Positions 8,525 to 17,320 of a stretch of DNA of 64,000 nt are shown here, piece after piece. Source of the stretch: Acidobacteriota bacterium (GTDB lineage: Bacteria > Acidobacteriota > Blastocatellia > Pyrinomonadales > Pyrinomonadaceae). The DNA is taken from positions 806,001 to 870,000 of the forward strand of contig CP065000.1 of assembly GCA_016700075.1 (NCBI GenBank), written 5' to 3'. Numbering within the stretch: the stretch's first letter is position 1; every line of letters starts with the position of its first letter. The notes beneath the pieces were generated by a model. That model was not told where the DNA came from. It made no database searches and saw only the letters and a program-made list of their open reading frames with translations. The position numbers were made by a program, and so were the translations under genes.

Positions 8525-10513
8525 TCATCGATATTCAAGCTCGCGGTCGCGGAGGTATTTCAGCTTGTCGCGAAGCTCGGCGGCTCGTTCGAATTTCATC
8601 TCGCGTGCGGCGGCCCGCATGTCGGCCTCAAGCTGTTCGATGGTTTGTTTGAGCTGTTTCGGCGAATAGTCCTCGACAGCGTCCAGATCGAGCGGCACCT
8701 TGAAATAATCTGCCTCGTACGCCGTCACAAGCGTGGCTTCGATAGGTTTGACGATGGTTGTCGGGGTGATGCCGTGGAGTTGGTTGTATTCTTCCTGGAT
8801 CTCGCGTCGGCGTGCGGTCTCGTCAATGGCACGCTTCATCGAATCGGTGATCTTGTCGGCGTAAAGTATCGCCATGCCGCCCGAGTTGCGAGCCGCTCGA
8901 CCGATCGTTTGGATCAGCGAACGCTCCGATCGCAAAAAGCCTTCCTTGTCGGCATCTAGGATCGCGACGAGCGAAACCTCAGGCAGATCGAGCCCTTCGC
9001 GAAGCAGGTTGATGCCGACAAGGACGTCGAATTCGCCCTTTCGCAGATCGCGAAGTATCTTGATTCGGTCGAGCGTCTCGATATCGCTGTGCAGATACGT
9101 CACGCGGACGCCGACCTCAGCGAAATATTCGCTCAGGCTTTCCGCCATGCGTTTCGTCAACGTCGTCACAAGCACGCGTTCGTTGCGTTCGGCTCGGACC
9201 CGGCATTCTTCCAGCAGGTCATCGATCTGGCCTTTCACAGGCCGAACCTCGACGATCGGATCGAGAAGTCCGGTCGGACGAATTATCTGTTCGATGACCT
9301 CGCCCTGCGAACGTTCGAGTTCGAAATTGCCCGGCGTCGCCGAAACGTATATCGTCTGGCCGCGACGCTGCTCAAATTCCTCGAAATTAAGCGGACGATT
9401 GTCTTTTGCACTTGGCAGACGAAATCCGTATTCGACGAGTGTTCCTTTCCGCGACTGATCGCCCTTATACATAGCACCGAGCTGCGGGATCGTCTGGTGC
9501 GATTCGTCGATGACCATCAGCGAATCTGACGGCAGATAGTCGAGCAGCGTCGGCGGCGGTTCGCCGGGCTTTTTGCCGGTCAGGTGCCGCGAATAGTTCT
9601 CGATACCGCGACAAAATCCCATCTCCTTGATCATCTCCAGATCGTACATCGTCCGCTGATGCAGCCGCTGAGCCTCGACGATCTTGCCCTCTGCAACAAG
9701 CTTTTCCTCATACTCGTCGAGTTCGGTACGAATGGTCTGAACCGCACGTTTTATCGTGTCTTTCGACATCACGTAGTGCGTTTTCGGATAGATGGGCAGC
9801 CTGGAAGTATGTTTGAAAAGCACCTCTCCCAGCAGCGGATCGATGGTCGAGATGGAGTCAATTTCGTCGCCCCAGAATTCAATCCTGTACGCCTGATCCT
9901 GATAACTCGGATACACCTCGACAACGTCGCCGCGGACGCGGAACGTCCCGCGGTCGAAATCGACGTTGACGCGTTCATACTGCAGTTCGACGAGCTTCTT
10001 TAGAAAGTCCTCGCGTTTGAGCTGCATTCCGGGCTCGATGAATAGCAGCATCCCGAAATACGCATCAGGATCGCCGAGGCCGTATATGCACGAGACCGAC
10101 GCGACGACTATTACGTCACGCCGTTCGAACAAAGCACGCGTCGCCGACAGCCGCAGACGGTCGATCTCATCGTTTATCGTCGCCTCTTTTTCTATGTATA
10201 GATCCGACGCCGGAACGTATGCTTCCGGCTGATAGTAGTCGTAATACGAGACGAAATATTCGACCGAGTTTTCAGGGAAAAAGCCCTTGAACTCCTGATA
10301 AAGCTGTGCGGCAAGTGTCTTATTGTGCGCCAATACAAGCGTCGGCTTTTGAACCGCCTCAATTACATTTGCAATAGTGAAAGTCTTGCCCGAACCCGTG
10401 ATGCCGAGCAGCACCTGATCGCGTTCTCCGCGGTCGAGCCCTTCGACGATCTGGCGTATGGCTTCGGGCTGATCGCCGGTCGGCTTATTTTCACTTATGA
10501 GACGAAATTGCAC
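8525..10513 (-). CDS. uvrB: Excinuclease ABC subunit B
   Basis: UvrB is the damage-verifying helicase-like subunit of nucleotide excision repair. It is delivered to lesions by UvrA and then recruits UvrC. The Walker A motif GITGSGKT lies at residues 37-44. The beta-hairpin region that clamps DNA is SYYDYYQPEAYVP (about 89-101), and the DESH Walker B box is near residue 337. The UVR domain that contacts UvrC is at the C-terminus, about 622-657. The length of 662 residues is standard. The start codon is GTG, with an AAGG sequence unusually close upstream. No LexA-type box could be recognised in the short upstream gap. Confidence 0.98.
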   Translation of the reverse strand: MQFRLISENKPTGDQPEAIRQIVEGLDRGERDQVLLGITGSGKTFTIANVIEAVQKPTLVLAHNKTLAAQLYQEFKGFFPENSVEYFVSYYDYYQPEAYVPASDLYIEKEATINDEIDRLRLSATRALFERRDVIVVASVSCIYGLGDPDAYFGMLLFIEPGMQLKREDFLKKLVELQYERVNVDFDRGTFRVRGDVVEVYPSYQDQAYRIEFWGDEIDSISTIDPLLGEVLFKHTSRLPIYPKTHYVMSKDTIKRAVQTIRTELDEYEEKLVAEGKIVEAQRLHQRTMYDLEMIKEMGFCRGIENYSRHLTGKKPGEPPPTLLDYLPSDSLMVIDESHQTIPQLGAMYKGDQSRKGTLVEYGFRLPSAKDNRPLNFEEFEQRRGQTIYVSATPGNFELERSQGEVIEQIIRPTGLLDPIVEVRPVKGQIDDLLEECRVRAERNERVLVTTLTKRMAESLSEYFAEVGVRVTYLHSDIETLDRIKILRDLRKGEFDVLVGINLLREGLDLPEVSLVAILDADKEGFLRSERSLIQTIGRAARNSGGMAILYADKITDSMKRAIDETARRREIQEEYNQLHGITPTTIVKPIEATLVTAYEADYFKVPLDLDAVEDYSPKQLKQTIEQLEADMRAAAREMKFERAAELRDKLKYLRDRELEYR

Positions 10514-10570
10514 ACCTTAAGCATACAATAATGCCGTCTGAAATTGGAAATTCGCTGACGCCGGCGAGTG

Positions 10571-11113
10571 TCATGCCCGTTCTCGCGAACGCAGAAAAAT
10601 GCGGCTGCGGAGTTTCAGGCGCTCATATTTTTCCGTCATCTCATCGCCGCGTGCGGCGTAGATATCGCGGATAAGATGGTCGTCTGACGGGCGAAACGCA
10701 CGCAGCATGATGTCGCGGTTGCGAATTATGCCTTTCGCGTCGATGACGACGATACCGCGGGTGATGCTGATCGGATAGAGCCAATGTTTCGCGAATGCTC
10801 GCGTGATCCTTCGGCCGGGATCGGCAAGCAATGGGATCGGGAGATGGCGTTTCAGAGCAAATTCGTGATGCTCCTCGGGAGTTCCGGGTGAGATACCGAC
10901 GATGGTCGCATTCGTTCTGAGATATCGCTGCCAATTGTCGCGGACCGAACACAACTGCCGTGTGCAAACGAGCGTCTCGTTGCCGGGATAGAAAAGCAGA
11001 ACGACCACCGTGTCGCGGTGGTCGGCTAGCCGCCATTCAATACCGTTATCAGCGGGAAGCGAAAAATCCGGAGCCTTGGTGCCAATTTGCGGTAGATCTT
11101 TTGTATTCTCCAT
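10571..11113 (-). CDS. Peroxiredoxin (AhpC/TSA family, BCP-like)
   Basis: This thiol peroxidase reduces hydrogen peroxide or organic peroxides. With the ATG at 11113 the product has 180 residues. The thioredoxin fold begins at KAPDFSLP. The active-site region is PGNETLVCTRQLCSVRD, with peroxidatic Cys50 and a second Cys55 five residues later. That spacing is typical of bacterioferritin-comigratory-type two-Cys enzymes. The usual PxxxTxxC is here PGNETLVC, so the Thr position is kept. An in-frame GTG at 11134 would add seven residues and is less likely. It is cytoplasmic, with no signal peptide. Neighbours give no further clue. Confidence 0.88.
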   Translation of the reverse strand: MENTKDLPQIGTKAPDFSLPADNGIEWRLADHRDTVVVLLFYPGNETLVCTRQLCSVRDNWQRYLRTNATIVGISPGTPEEHHEFALKRHLPIPLLADPGRRITRAFAKHWLYPISITRGIVVIDAKGIIRNRDIMLRAFRPSDDHLIRDIYAARGDEMTEKYERLKLRSRIFLRSRERA

Positions 11114-11188
11114 TCGTTCTAAAATACCCGGCACGGGCGAGTTTCTCGCCGCGTTGATAGATGGAGGGTGATCTTCAGTTCTTTGCTG

Positions 11189-12382
11189 CTATTGCTCGAC
11201 CGCGACGGCTTTTTCGATACTCTTGATCGTATCTCTGAGCCTTTCTGCGAGGTCCTTTGAGTTATTGTGCATGCTGCCCAAACGCCGGAGTTCGTCGAGG
11301 GTCCTCGGATCCTTTTGTACACGCAGCACATGGAGCAAAGCAAAACGAACTCGCTCGTCCCGATGACTTGCCAGAGCTTCAAATAGCCCTTCTGTCTCGC
11401 CGGACCTGATCAGCAGCGACACAAGTGCAAATGCCTCATAAGCGATCTTTACATCCTCGTGGATCAGGCGATCAAAGGATTTTGAAACAATATCCGCCTC
11501 GATGGCGGCACGTGCTGCTTGGATCATGCGAAATTCGTCATCTGCGGCGATGATGCGTTTCCAGGCGTGAGCTCGATCGAAACTTAGCCGAAAAAGCCCG
11601 CGTGCCGATGCTGCTCGAACCTCACGAGTCGGATCGGCGCATGCAAGCAAGATCGTCTCGAACACTGACTCGTGATCGAATTGGGTCAGTGTGTTTACTG
11701 CCTTGGATCGGAGATTTGACGAAAGGTCGTAAAGAGCGATCTGCGAGAGAGCGTTGACTGAGTTCTTTGTCCTGAATGCCGCCAGCACCCTCACGGCGAG
11801 CTCCCTTACAGCTTCGTCTTCTTCGAACTCATCATTTGCCTGGTCGATTGCGTTCAACAATGCGGGATCGTCAGAATCCGGAAGCGGCTCATAGCGTTTA
11901 GCAGGAGCGAGCTGGCTGAAAGAATTGATCGGCAGCTGCGAATACTGCAGCCGCCGCATCTTTTCCTGAAAGATCTTCGTATCGAGCTTGGCCTCTTCTT
12001 CGCGTTTTGCGTTTTGAGCAGCGATCGCCGCTTTTTTCGCGGCGGCCTTTGGCCGTTTGGCCTGACGCAGCCATTCAAATTCAGCGTCAGCGTCAACACT
12101 CTCTTCGCCGCTGTATGACAATGCCGCAGCATTTTGCTGGCTATTTTCAAAAGTCAGATTGGGCTCGTATTTCTTTGAACGGCTTCTCCACCAGAAAACG
12201 CCCGCCCCAAGAAGGGCCACTGCAATGATGAGAGCGACTGACATCCATAGCGGATCGCCGGCAGAATTAATGGCCTGTTTTTCAGCGGCCGTCGTGCTCT
12301 GAGCGTTGAGATCGGCGGCAAGAATGGTGAGTGCCGCAAAGAATGCGGAAAAGAAACCGGCAAGATGATACTTCCTATGCAT
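11189..12382 (-). CDS. Membrane-anchored HEAT-repeat protein
   Basis: The product has 397 residues. A signal-like segment lies at residues 1-27 and a second hydrophobic helix at about 47-67, followed by the basic stop WWRSRSKK. A long charged linker contains Lys/Ala/Glu-rich coiled-coil-like sequence (about 105-145). The C-terminal half is an array of HEAT-like helical pairs, for example LSSNLRSKAVNTLTQFDHESVFETILLACADPTREVRAASARGLFRL. Such arrays act as protein-binding scaffolds. No catalytic motif is visible and no exact family is recognised. It is divergent from purC across a 184-bp gap. Confidence 0.7.
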   Translation of the reverse strand: MHRKYHLAGFFSAFFAALTILAADLNAQSTTAAEKQAINSAGDPLWMSVALIIAVALLGAGVFWWRSRSKKYEPNLTFENSQQNAAALSYSGEESVDADAEFEWLRQAKRPKAAAKKAAIAAQNAKREEEAKLDTKIFQEKMRRLQYSQLPINSFSQLAPAKRYEPLPDSDDPALLNAIDQANDEFEEDEAVRELAVRVLAAFRTKNSVNALSQIALYDLSSNLRSKAVNTLTQFDHESVFETILLACADPTREVRAASARGLFRLSFDRAHAWKRIIAADDEFRMIQAARAAIEADIVSKSFDRLIHEDVKIAYEAFALVSLLIRSGETEGLFEALASHRDERVRFALLHVLRVQKDPRTLDELRRLGSMHNNSKDLAERLRDTIKSIEKAVAVEQ

Positions 12383-12497
12383 GAAATGTTGTGAAATTGC
12401 GGGTAAAATTGAGTCGAACGAGTGAGTTCGGATAGTGCGGAGGCATCGACGGCAAAATGCCTGATCGACACCGCTTTCTATTATGCACTAAAGCCTC

Positions 12498-12517
12498 AAA
12501 TTTGTCACCACAAATTT
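12498..12517. promoter_or_regulatory. Perfect inverted repeat upstream of purC
   Basis: AAATTTGT and ACAAATTT form perfect 8-bp arms around CACC, 50 bp before the purC start and in the gap shared with the divergent HEAT gene. The AT-rich symmetric form is that of a repressor operator. The regulator is unknown, and no clear -35/-10 pair could be fixed next to it. Confidence 0.45.
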
Positions 12518-12566
12518 TGGCAATGTTATTAGAGTTTTAACGTATTATCTATTCCAGAATATATTT

Positions 12567-13466
12567 ATGGCTTCCGGATCCGTATTTGAGGAAATTGATC
12601 TTGGCCTTGAACTCCTTTATAAAGGAAAAGTTCGCAATATCTACGGCGTCGATGATGATCGGTTGGTTCTCATTGCTACCGACAGGCTATCCGCGTTTGA
12701 CTGCATTTTGCCGACACCGATTCCCGCAAAAGGCGTGATCCTGACGCAGCTTTCCAAATTCTGGTTCCATCTGTTGGAAGATGTGGTGCCGAATCACGTA
12801 ATTTCTACGGATACGGACGAAATGCCTATTTTGGATAAGGCGAAAGAGGCTCTTCGCGGCCGGGCGACGATTGTCAGGAAAACGGAAGTATTACCGGTCG
12901 AATGCGTCGTTCGCGGCTATTTGGAAGGCTCAGGCTGGAAGGAATATCAGCAGACCGGCATGGTTTGCGGCATCGAACTTCCGGCCGGTTTGCGGCAATG
13001 CGACAATCTGCCCGAGCCGATCTTTACCCCCGCGACCAAGGCATCTTCAGGCCACGATGAAAACATAGACTACGCGAAATTCGAAGAAATTGTCGGCAAA
13101 GAAACCGCGGAGTTTCTGCGTTTGACAACGCTCGCGATCTACAGAAAAGCAAGCGAATATGCCGCCGAAAGGGGCATCATCATCGCTGATACAAAATTCG
13201 AATTCGGCCGGCTACCGAACGGCGAGATCATACTGATCGACGAGGCCCTGACGCCGGATTCCTCACGATTCTGGCCGGCGGACAAATATGAACCCGGCAA
13301 ACCCCAGCCGTCTTTTGATAAGCAGTTCGTTCGCGAATATCTGGAAACTCTCGATTGGGACAAGACGCCGCCCGCACCGCCATTGCCTCGGGAGATCGTG
13401 AACGCGACAGCAATGCGTTATCTCGACGCGTATCGGCTGCTGACGGGAAGAGATCTGCGGTTTTAG
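12567..13466 (+). CDS. purC: Phosphoribosylaminoimidazole-succinocarboxamide synthase
   Basis: SAICAR synthase joins CAIR with aspartate using ATP in de novo purine synthesis. The N-terminal GKVRNIYGVDDDRLVLIATDRLSAFD (about residues 15-40) is the classic signature that binds the ATP phosphates. RGYLEGSGWKEYQQTG, DTKFEFG and LIDEALTPDSSRFW follow in the right order. The 299-residue length corresponds to the longer variety of the enzyme rather than the 240-residue E. coli form. The gene stands alone, not in a pur operon, with a palindrome upstream. Its end overlaps the convergent MOSC gene by 4 bp. Confidence 0.97.
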   Translation: MASGSVFEEIDLGLELLYKGKVRNIYGVDDDRLVLIATDRLSAFDCILPTPIPAKGVILTQLSKFWFHLLEDVVPNHVISTDTDEMPILDKAKEALRGRATIVRKTEVLPVECVVRGYLEGSGWKEYQQTGMVCGIELPAGLRQCDNLPEPIFTPATKASSGHDENIDYAKFEEIVGKETAEFLRLTTLAIYRKASEYAAERGIIIADTKFEFGRLPNGEIILIDEALTPDSSRFWPADKYEPGKPQPSFDKQFVREYLETLDWDKTPPAPPLPREIVNATAMRYLDAYRLLTGRDLRF

Positions 13467-14341
13467 AAGCTTTCAAGTATCTCGACCTCGTCACCGACGC
13501 GTATCTCAACGCCTGTCGTTTCGGGTACAAGGTTCATTCCAAAAAACACCGCGGTCGGCTCGAGGCCGAGGGTGTCTAGCCGCTCCGGCATCACGTCTCG
13601 TGCCATACGGAACGACGCAAGTGTTTTCAATGGCTCCTTAGCGTCGAATTTGCCGCATTCGGGATCGACCGTCGTCATAACGCAGCGGGCACAGGGTTTC
13701 GTCACGCGTAATACAGCATTTCCAACTCGAATTCGTTTCCAATCGTCTTCTGCGAATGCATCGCTGCCCGAAACCACGAGATTAGGCCGAAAACGCCGCA
13801 TCGGCAGCATTTGTGGCGCAGGCAGCCTGCCTGCATTCGTCGTTTCGGCGATCTTTTGGTTCAGCATAGCCAATGAGGGCTCCGCGGTGATCAACAACGG
13901 ATAGCCGTCCGCAAAACTCACCAACTCGCCGCCGCGGTTGAACCGCTCATTTATCGGCCTCCCGGCGTCGTCGGGCATATAGAGCAGTCGCACTTCCCTA
14001 CTGAGTACGTCCGAAAACCACTCGTTCGCCTCAACGTCGCACTCAAACGCCTCGCTCTCGCTGCCCCAAACCTTTGTCAAAATGCGCGAATCGTCATCGC
14101 CCGGCTTCGAGACGTTCATCGAACTCCCGTTTTCACTTGTCACTTGTAACCCGACATTCGTCACCTCCACGGTGATCGTCGCCATCTTTGGTTCCTGACG
14201 CTGCGTAAGAAACTTGCCAGCGGCATCGACGATCATCCAACGCCGGTCAAACTCAAGCCCGCGTCTTTCGACGGTCGAACTTTCCAACGTGATCCCTTTC
14301 AGCGATTTGATCGGGTAAATATTTATCTCCGAGATCTTCAT
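13463..14341 (-). CDS. MOSC-domain protein (YcbX/mARC-like)
   Basis: This molybdenum-cofactor-binding oxidoreductase-type protein has a MOSC N-terminal beta barrel (KISEINIYPIKSLKGITL at the start, about residues 1-120) followed by a MOSC domain. The conserved cysteine region is PCARCVMTTVDPECGKFD (about 215-232). In YcbX and the mARC enzymes one of these cysteines ligands molybdenum and the enzyme reduces N-hydroxylated compounds. There is no C-terminal ferredoxin domain as in E. coli YcbX, so an external electron donor would be needed. I chose the ATG at 14341; a GTG lies six bases upstream. Substrate unknown. Confidence 0.85.
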   Translation of the reverse strand: MKISEINIYPIKSLKGITLESSTVERRGLEFDRRWMIVDAAGKFLTQRQEPKMATITVEVTNVGLQVTSENGSSMNVSKPGDDDSRILTKVWGSESEAFECDVEANEWFSDVLSREVRLLYMPDDAGRPINERFNRGGELVSFADGYPLLITAEPSLAMLNQKIAETTNAGRLPAPQMLPMRRFRPNLVVSGSDAFAEDDWKRIRVGNAVLRVTKPCARCVMTTVDPECGKFDAKEPLKTLASFRMARDVMPERLDTLGLEPTAVFFGMNLVPETTGVEIRVGDEVEILESF

Positions 14342-14377
14342 GGACACGTTATCGAATGCGTGATTCGTCCGGTGAGC

Positions 14378-14899
14378 CTATTTTCCCGCAGCCGAATTCA
14401 GTATCTTCGGCATAAAGCTGTTGACCCAATCGTCCTTAATCTTAGCGTACCGTTTCCTATCACCCACCGATTCTGCCAACGCGATCTTGTAATCGCTGTA
14501 TTCCTCCGCCAGGTCCGGTTCGCGGCGGAGAACGTCGCGGAAAAGCAGTTTCGTCTCCCAATCCGGCGTCGCATTCGTGTAAATATGCATTTGGCAAAAA
14601 CGGATCTCTCCGTCGTCGTGAACGGCATAATAATGATCGGTCTCGTCCTCGTACTGTCCTCGATATTCGTAACCAAGTTCGCTCAAATGATCGATCAACC
14701 GAGCAAATCCATCTTCGTCGCAAAGGATCGCGATATCTAAGATCGGCTTCGCATGAACCGTCTCAATTGCGGTGCTGCCTATATGCTCGATCCGGACATT
14801 CTCACCGCCGATACAATTCAAGATGCGTTCGCTCTCAGCCCCGAAATCTTTTGCCCACTCCGGATCATGCGGCACAACCCGCAATTCATCTCGACGCAT
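14378..14899 (-). CDS. GrpB family protein (UPF0157), nucleotidyltransferase-like
   Basis: This is a small cytoplasmic protein of the GrpB/UPF0157 family, related to the nucleotidyltransferase fold. The family hallmarks are present: VPHDPEWAKDF near the start, then RIEHIGSTAIETVHAKPILDIAILCD (about residues 35-60), where HIGSTA and the D-x-D-like acids would form the active site. Other in-frame starts exist upstream (ATG at 14908, GTG at 14938). I chose 14899 because the family begins just before the PHDPEW motif. The function of the family is not established. It is divergent from groES. Confidence 0.82.
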   Translation of the reverse strand: MRRDELRVVPHDPEWAKDFGAESERILNCIGGENVRIEHIGSTAIETVHAKPILDIAILCDEDGFARLIDHLSELGYEYRGQYEDETDHYYAVHDDGEIRFCQMHIYTNATPDWETKLLFRDVLRREPDLAEEYSDYKIALAESVGDRKRYAKIKDDWVNSFMPKILNSAAGK

Positions 14900-14966
14900 T
14901 CCGTGCATATACCACAAACCAAGTTGATAGTGCTGCACTCATATTTTATGAATACGCACAAAACCC

Positions 14967-14995
14967 TTGACAATTCTAGCCGCGTTTTGTAAATT
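14967..14995 (+). promoter_or_regulatory. Sigma-70 promoter of groESL
   Basis: A perfect -35 TTGACA (14967-14972) is followed after exactly 17 bp by TAAATT (14990-14995). The -10 box overlaps the left arm of the CIRCE operator, so a bound HrcA repressor would exclude RNA polymerase. Confidence 0.85.
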
Positions 14996-15020
14996 AGCAC
15001 TCATTGACCCGGAGTGCTAA
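14994..15020 (+). promoter_or_regulatory. CIRCE operator (HrcA binding site)
   Basis: TTAGCACTC and GAGTGCTAA, spaced by 9 bp, match the CIRCE consensus at every position. In many bacteria HrcA binds this element to repress groESL until misfolded protein titrates GroEL away. No hrcA gene lies in the window. Confidence 0.97.
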
Positions 15021-15092
15021 ATCGACTGAGAATATTCGGGCCAGTTCGTTATCTTATTACTTATAAGAACATTTAGAAAGGAGTAACAAACT

Positions 15093-15407
15093 ATGGCGAC
15101 AACAGTAACACCGCTTCACGATCGCGTGATCATCAAGCGTATCGAGGACAATGTCAATCAGACCGCAGGCGGGCTCTACATCCCGGACGCTGCAAAGGAA
15201 AAGCCGCAAGAAGGCGAGGTCATCGCAGCCGGTGCAGGCAAATATAAAGAGGACGGCACTCGTCAGACGCTTGACGTTAAGGCGGGCGACCGTGTTCTTT
15301 TCGGCAAGTACTCGGGCAGCGAGATCAAACTCGACGGCGAAGAGTACATCATCATGCGCGAGGACGAGATCCTCGGCATCATCAGCCGCGCAGGAGCAGC
15401 AGCGTAG
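15093..15407 (+). CDS. groES: Co-chaperonin GroES (Hsp10)
   Basis: GroES forms the heptameric lid of the GroEL folding chamber. The 104-residue product shows the family landmarks: PLHDRVIIKRIE near the start, the mobile loop TAGGLYIPDAAKEKPQEGEVIAAG (about residues 23-46), and the terminal EYIIMREDEILGII. A strong AAAGGAG ribosome site lies at 15077-15083, ten bases before the ATG. It is the first gene of the CIRCE-controlled operon. The gap to groEL is 119 bp and filled by a repeat element. Confidence 0.98.
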   Translation: MATTVTPLHDRVIIKRIEDNVNQTAGGLYIPDAAKEKPQEGEVIAAGAGKYKEDGTRQTLDVKAGDRVLFGKYSGSEIKLDGEEYIIMREDEILGIISRAGAAA

Positions 15408-15511
15408 CAAGTCTGACCAGTCGAGGCAGTCTCGGAAGTTTAGAAAGTCTTTGACTTTCAACCGTTTCCCGAACGCCCCGACTTCCTAGACTTCCAAGAC
15501 TTTCTAGACTC
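15408..15511. repeat. 9-bp-period inverted repeat between groES and groEL
   Basis: The left half repeats AGTCTnGnA-like 9-mers on the plus strand (15410-15455). The right half (15479-15510) has the same units in inverse orientation: read on the minus strand it gives AGTCTAGAA, AGTCTTGGA, AGTCTAGGA. The arms can pair in register into an imperfect stem of about 27 bp. The element lies within the groESL transcript, ahead of the groEL ribosome site AGGAG (15512-15516). Confidence 0.7.
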
Positions 15512-15526
15512 AGGAGACTAATTACA

Positions 15527-17170
15527 ATGGCAAAACAAGTTATTCACGGTGAAGATTCACGTGCCGCGATCCTGCGTGGTGTAAACCAGCTCGCGGATGC
15601 GGTAAAGGTTACGCTCGGCCCGAAAGGCCGCAACGTCGTTATCGACAAGAAGTTCGGTTCGCCGACCATCACCAAAGACGGTGTGACGGTGGCGAAAGAG
15701 ATCGAGCTGAAAGACACGCTCGAAAATATGGGCGCACAGATGGTGCGCGAAGTCGCTTCGAAGACCTCGGACGTCGCCGGTGACGGCACGACGACCGCGA
15801 CGGTTCTCGCTCAGGCGATCTTCAAAGAAGGCGTCCGCACGGTAGCCGCAGGTGCAAACCCGATGGCTCTCAAGCGCGGCATCGAAAAGGCCGTCGGAGC
15901 TGTCGTTGAGGAAGTTCACAAGCTCGCACAGCCGGTTTCGGGCGACGCTATTGCACAGGTCGGAACGGTTTCAGCCAACGGCGACAAGACCATCGGCACG
16001 ATCATCGCAGAGGCGATGGACAAGGTCGGAAAGGACGGCGTCATCACGGTCGAGGAATCCAAGACCATGGAAACGCTGCTCGAGGTCGTCGAAGGTATGC
16101 AGTTCGACCGCGGCTATCTCTCGCCGTATTTCGTTACGGACGCTGACCGTATGGAAGCGACGCTCGACGAGCCGTTCATCCTGATCAACGAGAAAAAGAT
16201 CTCGAACATGCGTGATCTGCTGCCTATCCTGGAGCAGGTCGCCAAGATGGGCCGTCCGATGCTGATCATCGCAGAGGACGTGGAAGGCGAAGCTCTGGCG
16301 ACGCTCGTCGTCAACAAGCTTCGCGGCACACTCAACGTCGCAGCCGTCAAGGCTCCGGGCTTTGGCGACCGCCGCAAGGCAATGCTCGAGGACATCGCTG
16401 TTCTGACGGGCGGCAAGGTCATCTCTGAGGATCTCGGCATCAAGCTCGAATCCATCACCATCGAAGATCTCGGCCGTGCGAAAAAGGTCGTCATCGACAA
16501 AGAGAACACGACCATCGTCGAAGGTGCCGGTGCAGCCGATGCCATTGACGGACGCGTCAAGCAGATCCGCAATCAGATCGAGGAAACCTCGTCGGACTAT
16601 GACCGCGAAAAACTGCAGGAACGTCTGGCGAAGCTCGTCGGCGGTGTTGCTGTGATCAAGGTCGGTGCCGCAACCGAGACCGAGATGAAGGAAAAGAAAG
16701 CACGCGTTGAAGATGCGATGCACGCCACGCGTGCTGCCGTCGAAGAAGGCATCGTCGCGGGCGGCGGAGTCGCTCTGGTACGTGCTGCCAAAGTGCTCGA
16801 TGGTTTCACGGCAAACGCCGAGGACACCGACGAGCAGATCGGCGTGAACATCGTCCGCCGTGCTCTCGAAGAGCCGCTTCGCCAGATCGCCGGCAACGCC
16901 GGTATGGAAGGCGCAGTAGTTGTCGAGAAGGTCGCAGCGGGCGAAGGGGCCTTTGGCTTTAACGCAGCTACCGAGAAGTACGAGGACCTGATCGCAGCGG
17001 GCGTCATCGACCCGGCAAAGGTCACCCGCACGGCTCTGCAGAACGCTTCGTCGATAGCGGGCCTCATGCTCACCACCGAAGCTATGATCGCCGACATCCA
17101 AGACGACAAGGGCGGCGACCCAATGGCCGGCATGGGCGGCATGGGCGGCGGCATGGGCATGGGAATGTAA
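15527..17170 (+). CDS. groEL: Chaperonin GroEL (Hsp60)
   Basis: GroEL forms the double-ring ATP-driven folding chamber. The 547-residue length is standard. The N-terminal equatorial ATP site includes TLGPKGRNVVIDK (about 30-42) and DGTTTATVLAQAI (about 86-99). The apical domain is central, and the signature AAVEEGIVAGGG is at about 405. The C-terminus is the Gly/Met-rich tail (GGMGGMGGGMGMGM) that lines the cavity floor. It is co-transcribed with groES from the CIRCE promoter and followed by a strong terminator. Confidence 0.99.
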   Translation: MAKQVIHGEDSRAAILRGVNQLADAVKVTLGPKGRNVVIDKKFGSPTITKDGVTVAKEIELKDTLENMGAQMVREVASKTSDVAGDGTTTATVLAQAIFKEGVRTVAAGANPMALKRGIEKAVGAVVEEVHKLAQPVSGDAIAQVGTVSANGDKTIGTIIAEAMDKVGKDGVITVEESKTMETLLEVVEGMQFDRGYLSPYFVTDADRMEATLDEPFILINEKKISNMRDLLPILEQVAKMGRPMLIIAEDVEGEALATLVVNKLRGTLNVAAVKAPGFGDRRKAMLEDIAVLTGGKVISEDLGIKLESITIEDLGRAKKVVIDKENTTIVEGAGAADAIDGRVKQIRNQIEETSSDYDREKLQERLAKLVGGVAVIKVGAATETEMKEKKARVEDAMHATRAAVEEGIVAGGGVALVRAAKVLDGFTANAEDTDEQIGVNIVRRALEEPLRQIAGNAGMEGAVVVEKVAAGEGAFGFNAATEKYEDLIAAGVIDPAKVTRTALQNASSIAGLMLTTEAMIADIQDDKGGDPMAGMGGMGGGMGMGM

Positions 17171-17215
17171 TTCCCGCCGGACCGCAGGCTGCCGGCCTGC
17201 TTTGACTAAACTCTT

Positions 17216-17250
17216 AAAAGGCTTCGCTTTAAAAAGCGAGGCCTTTTTGT
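17216..17250 (+). terminator. Rho-independent terminator of groESL
   Basis: Fifteen-base arms (17216-17230 and 17233-17247) pair with a single G-U wobble around a two-base loop. The 3' arm ends in TTTTT, giving a classical hairpin-plus-U-tract 46 bases after the groEL stop. Confidence 0.85.
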
Positions 17251-17263
17251 TCAGCCAAAACAC

Positions 17264-17291
17264 AAAAAAGCGGGGAACGCGAATTCCCCGC
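17264..17291 (-). terminator. Terminator of the first pilin gene
   Basis: On the minus strand GCGGGGAA and TTCCCCGC (8-bp arms, 4-base loop) are followed by TTTTTTG. It lies 30 bases beyond the stop of the pilin gene that ends at 17321. Confidence 0.85.
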
Positions 17292-17320
17292 CGAGTATGT
17301 TTGAGAAGAAAGAATGTCTC

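Noticed and set aside
8434..8538. N-terminal extension of the FAD oxidase to 8538
   Set aside because: It would translate the CGCAAAGACGC intergenic repeat and overlap the end of uvrB; the family alignment does not need it.
15971..17263. 430-codon open frame antisense to groEL
   Set aside because: It lies wholly opposite a certain groEL gene. Its translation is compositionally odd (Asp/His/Arg-rich) and fits no family; it is a mirror of GC-rich codon use.
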